DNA of 64,000 nucleotides, taken from Adiantum capillus-veneris. Lineage: Eukaryota; Streptophyta; Polypodiopsida; Polypodiales; Pteridaceae. Of this stretch, positions 62,614-64,000 are shown in pieces; position 1 is the stretch's first letter, and every line of letters begins with the position of its first letter. The stretch is taken from positions 78,509,412 through 78,573,411 of the forward strand of contig CM043963.1 in NCBI GenBank assembly GCA_014529385.2, in the 5' to 3' direction. Below the pieces are notes generated by a model. That model was not told the DNA's origin, searched no databases, and was given only the letters and a program-made list of their open reading frames with translations. A program made the position numbers and the translations under genes.

Positions 62614-62770
62614 AGTGAGCTTACACAGTACACAGTATGCAGATCAGATGATTTGACATGGCTGTCCCTTCCTTCATCTTCAAATCCACCAATTTCTTGA
62701 GCCATAAAGAAGAGCCATTCTGAAACTTCAACTGCACATCTCCCACTCCAAGTATGTCACAAACCTGCTC
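62474..62770 (-). repeat. Template-switch rearrangement inside copia B
   Basis: A 77-bp stretch (62474-62550) is repeated at 62694-62770, offset 220 bp. Between them lie a primer-binding site complement (62547-62558), 83 bp equal to the LTR end (62561-62643) and about 60 bp equal to gag at 63436-63496. The inserted 220 bp shifts the frame by one. Confidence 0.95.
62547..62558 (-). promoter_or_regulatory. Primer-binding site carried in the rearrangement
   Basis: The minus strand reads TGGTATCAGAGC, the exact initiator tRNA-Met complement, two bases after the LTR end. It is a displaced copy; the functional one should lie past the window. Confidence 0.9.
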
Positions 62771-63820
62771 ATTGCCAAGTCTGACATAATCTTTAGTAGC
62801 CACATATGATGTAAACCACTCTTTGTGCGGAGAAACATGTAAAGATGCCCCTGAGTCGATAATCCAATCACTCATAGCATGTCCATCCTCTGCAGTCAAG
62901 AAAACAGAATCAAGATTGCTTGTAAGGAAGATGTCACCAGCTGCTATACCAGAATCACTGTCTGAACCAGATCCTGTGACATTCACCTCTTCAATCTTCA
63001 CTGAACTCTTCTTTTCATCTTGCTCATAACTCTTTGTTTTGCCTTTTTCTTGTTTCCACTTCGTACAGTCTCGCTTCATGTGACCCTTCTTGCCACAATG
63101 GTAGCATTCTATGTCATCCTTTGACTTCGAATCACGAGACTTACTTCGGTTTTGTGCCTTCTTACCCTTCTTCTCTTTAAACTGTTGTCTCCCTCGAACG
63201 ACCAAAGCACTATTGCCTTTGCCTTTGTCAATGTTCTTCCTGTTCACTTCCTCTGTGAGCAAGCTGCCTTCTACATTGGCACTTGTAAGACCTTCTGGCG
63301 CGACAGAATTACTTAACGCTGTACGAAAAGTATCCCAACTGTCTGGCAAAGTGATTAAGAGAAACATAGCCTTCACTGAATCTGGAAAGACTATCTCCTG
63401 TGCTGTTAACTGACTGAAAATTGTGTGAAATTCATTCAGATGATTTGACATGGCTGTCCCTTCCTTCATCTTCAAATCCACCAATTTCTTGAGCCAGTAA
63501 ATCTGAGAAGCAGCACTTTGTTTCTCGTACATACCACATAGCTTTTGCCATACGCTATACGCTGTAGTCTCTTCTGCTACGTTGAAGTAAACATTTTCTG
63601 CCAGTGTCAGCATGATTGTGGAACAAGCTAACTCGTCAAGCTCTTCCCACTCATCTTCAGCCATAAATTCTGGTCTCTCCCCTTTGAGCTTCAGTGGCTT
63701 CACTTGTTTTTTCTGCACCAAAACCTGCCAAATCTGCTTCTTCCAGAATGGAAAGTTTGTGCCATCCAGCTTCTTTATGTTGTAAAGAGTCTCACTGTGA
63801 GAAGATGCCATATCTGCCAA
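62621..63820 (-). CDS. Copia B Gag-protease
   Basis: 399 codons. Start MADMASSHSETLYNIKKLDG, then the copia Gag region (FPFWKKQIWQVLVQKK; KLCGMYEKQSAASQIYWLKK; LPDSWDTFRTALSN), a basic stretch and a perfect zinc knuckle CYHCGKKGHMKRDC. An acidic linker and protease DSGASLHVSP follow. The last 25 or so residues are abnormal: after SLWLK the frame enters a duplicated piece of gag (LVDLKMKEGTAMSNHL) and ends in LTR sequence. Gag forms the particle; the protease matures it. Confidence 0.93.
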   Translation of the reverse strand: MADMASSHSETLYNIKKLDGTNFPFWKKQIWQVLVQKKQVKPLKLKGERPEFMAEDEWEELDELACSTIMLTLAENVYFNVAEETTAYSVWQKLCGMYEKQSAASQIYWLKKLVDLKMKEGTAMSNHLNEFHTIFSQLTAQEIVFPDSVKAMFLLITLPDSWDTFRTALSNSVAPEGLTSANVEGSLLTEEVNRKNIDKGKGNSALVVRGRQQFKEKKGKKAQNRSKSRDSKSKDDIECYHCGKKGHMKRDCTKWKQEKGKTKSYEQDEKKSSVKIEEVNVTGSGSDSDSGIAAGDIFLTSNLDSVFLTAEDGHAMSDWIIDSGASLHVSPHKEWFTSYVATKDYVRLGNEQVCDILGVGDVQLKFQNGSSLWLKKLVDLKMKEGTAMSNHLICILCTV

Positions 63821-64000
63821 ACTGTTTACTCCTGAGAAAAATCCGGCAGAGTTTCCCCTGTAAACTGGCCTCTGTACACAGTAAACAAGCTATAATCAAC
63901 AAGCTGAACACCTCTCCTCAGGAACTGTCAGTATTTTTGAAAATTTTTGACAGAGTCTCCCCTGTAAACTGAGCTCTGGGAACCAAAAGATAGCTCAAGA

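Larger units (their letters stand above)
59318..64000 (-). mobile_element. Ty1/copia element B, young, 5' end beyond window
   Basis: Minus strand: leader (63821-64000), gag-protease, integrase, RT-RNase H, polypurine tract and 224-bp 3' LTR. Apart from one TAG and a 220-bp rearrangement, the polyprotein is open. It inserted upstream of gene Y copy 2, same strand. The 5' LTR lies past 64000, so target duplication cannot be checked; the left flank is CTTTG. Confidence 0.93.

Overview
Nuclear DNA of a land plant, dominated by transposable elements. I base this on a plastid-type uroporphyrinogen-III methyltransferase gene with six GT-AG introns, Ty1/copia and Ty3/gypsy retroelements primed by initiator-Met tRNA, and many long (GA)n microsatellites. 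A fern or other non-flowering plant is possible, but nothing in the sequence proves it. No prokaryotic operon, rRNA gene, CRISPR array or intact tRNA was seen.

Layout. 1-2350 is an AT-rich island with decayed coding: the C-terminal part of a PIF1-like helicase and a GIY-YIG nuclease. 2590-8500 is mostly unassignable intergenic DNA with one MITE-like copy (2884-3236), a possible SINE-like Pol III promoter and a 37-nt C tract. 8520-11282 is the only intact host gene, a 7-exon SUMT/UPM1-like gene of 385 codons.

13940-38335 is a nested stack of LTR elements. An apparently non-autonomous LTR element (LTRs from 13940 and 27426) is interrupted by a defective Ty3/gypsy element (17873-27179, with both LTRs, PBS and near-matching target duplications). 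Its 3' LTR is cut at 28943 by a minus-strand LTR element, which carries a fragment of a DEAD-box RNA helicase next to its polypurine tract. That element is cut in turn at 33689 by a Ty1/copia element (A) whose 3' LTR is missing.

38336-45500 and 54600-59270 are two paralogous loci of an unrecognised two-gene unit. Gene X (plus strand; GDLK, CxxC and a C-terminal Gly-rich block) is followed tail-to-tail by gene Y (minus strand; Myb/SANT-trihelix-like N-terminus in copy 1). In copy 1 the X-Y gap holds a decayed histone H3 gene with centromeric-H3-like features and a three-unit tandem array of long hairpins. In copy 2 the X and Y stop codons are about 64 bp apart.

46397-49107 holds a 1.1 kb direct duplication. 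49230-54450 holds a third copy of the nested LTR family followed by a gypsy gag fragment, a TIR element with a 13-bp target duplication, the second MITE copy, and a gypsy gag-protease fragment. 59318-64000 is a young, nearly intact minus-strand Ty1/copia element (B), running off the window and carrying a 220-bp template-switch rearrangement.

Many disabling stops in the decayed genes are TGA or TAG where the family or frame expects CGA or CAG. This fits deamination of methylated cytosine in silenced DNA.
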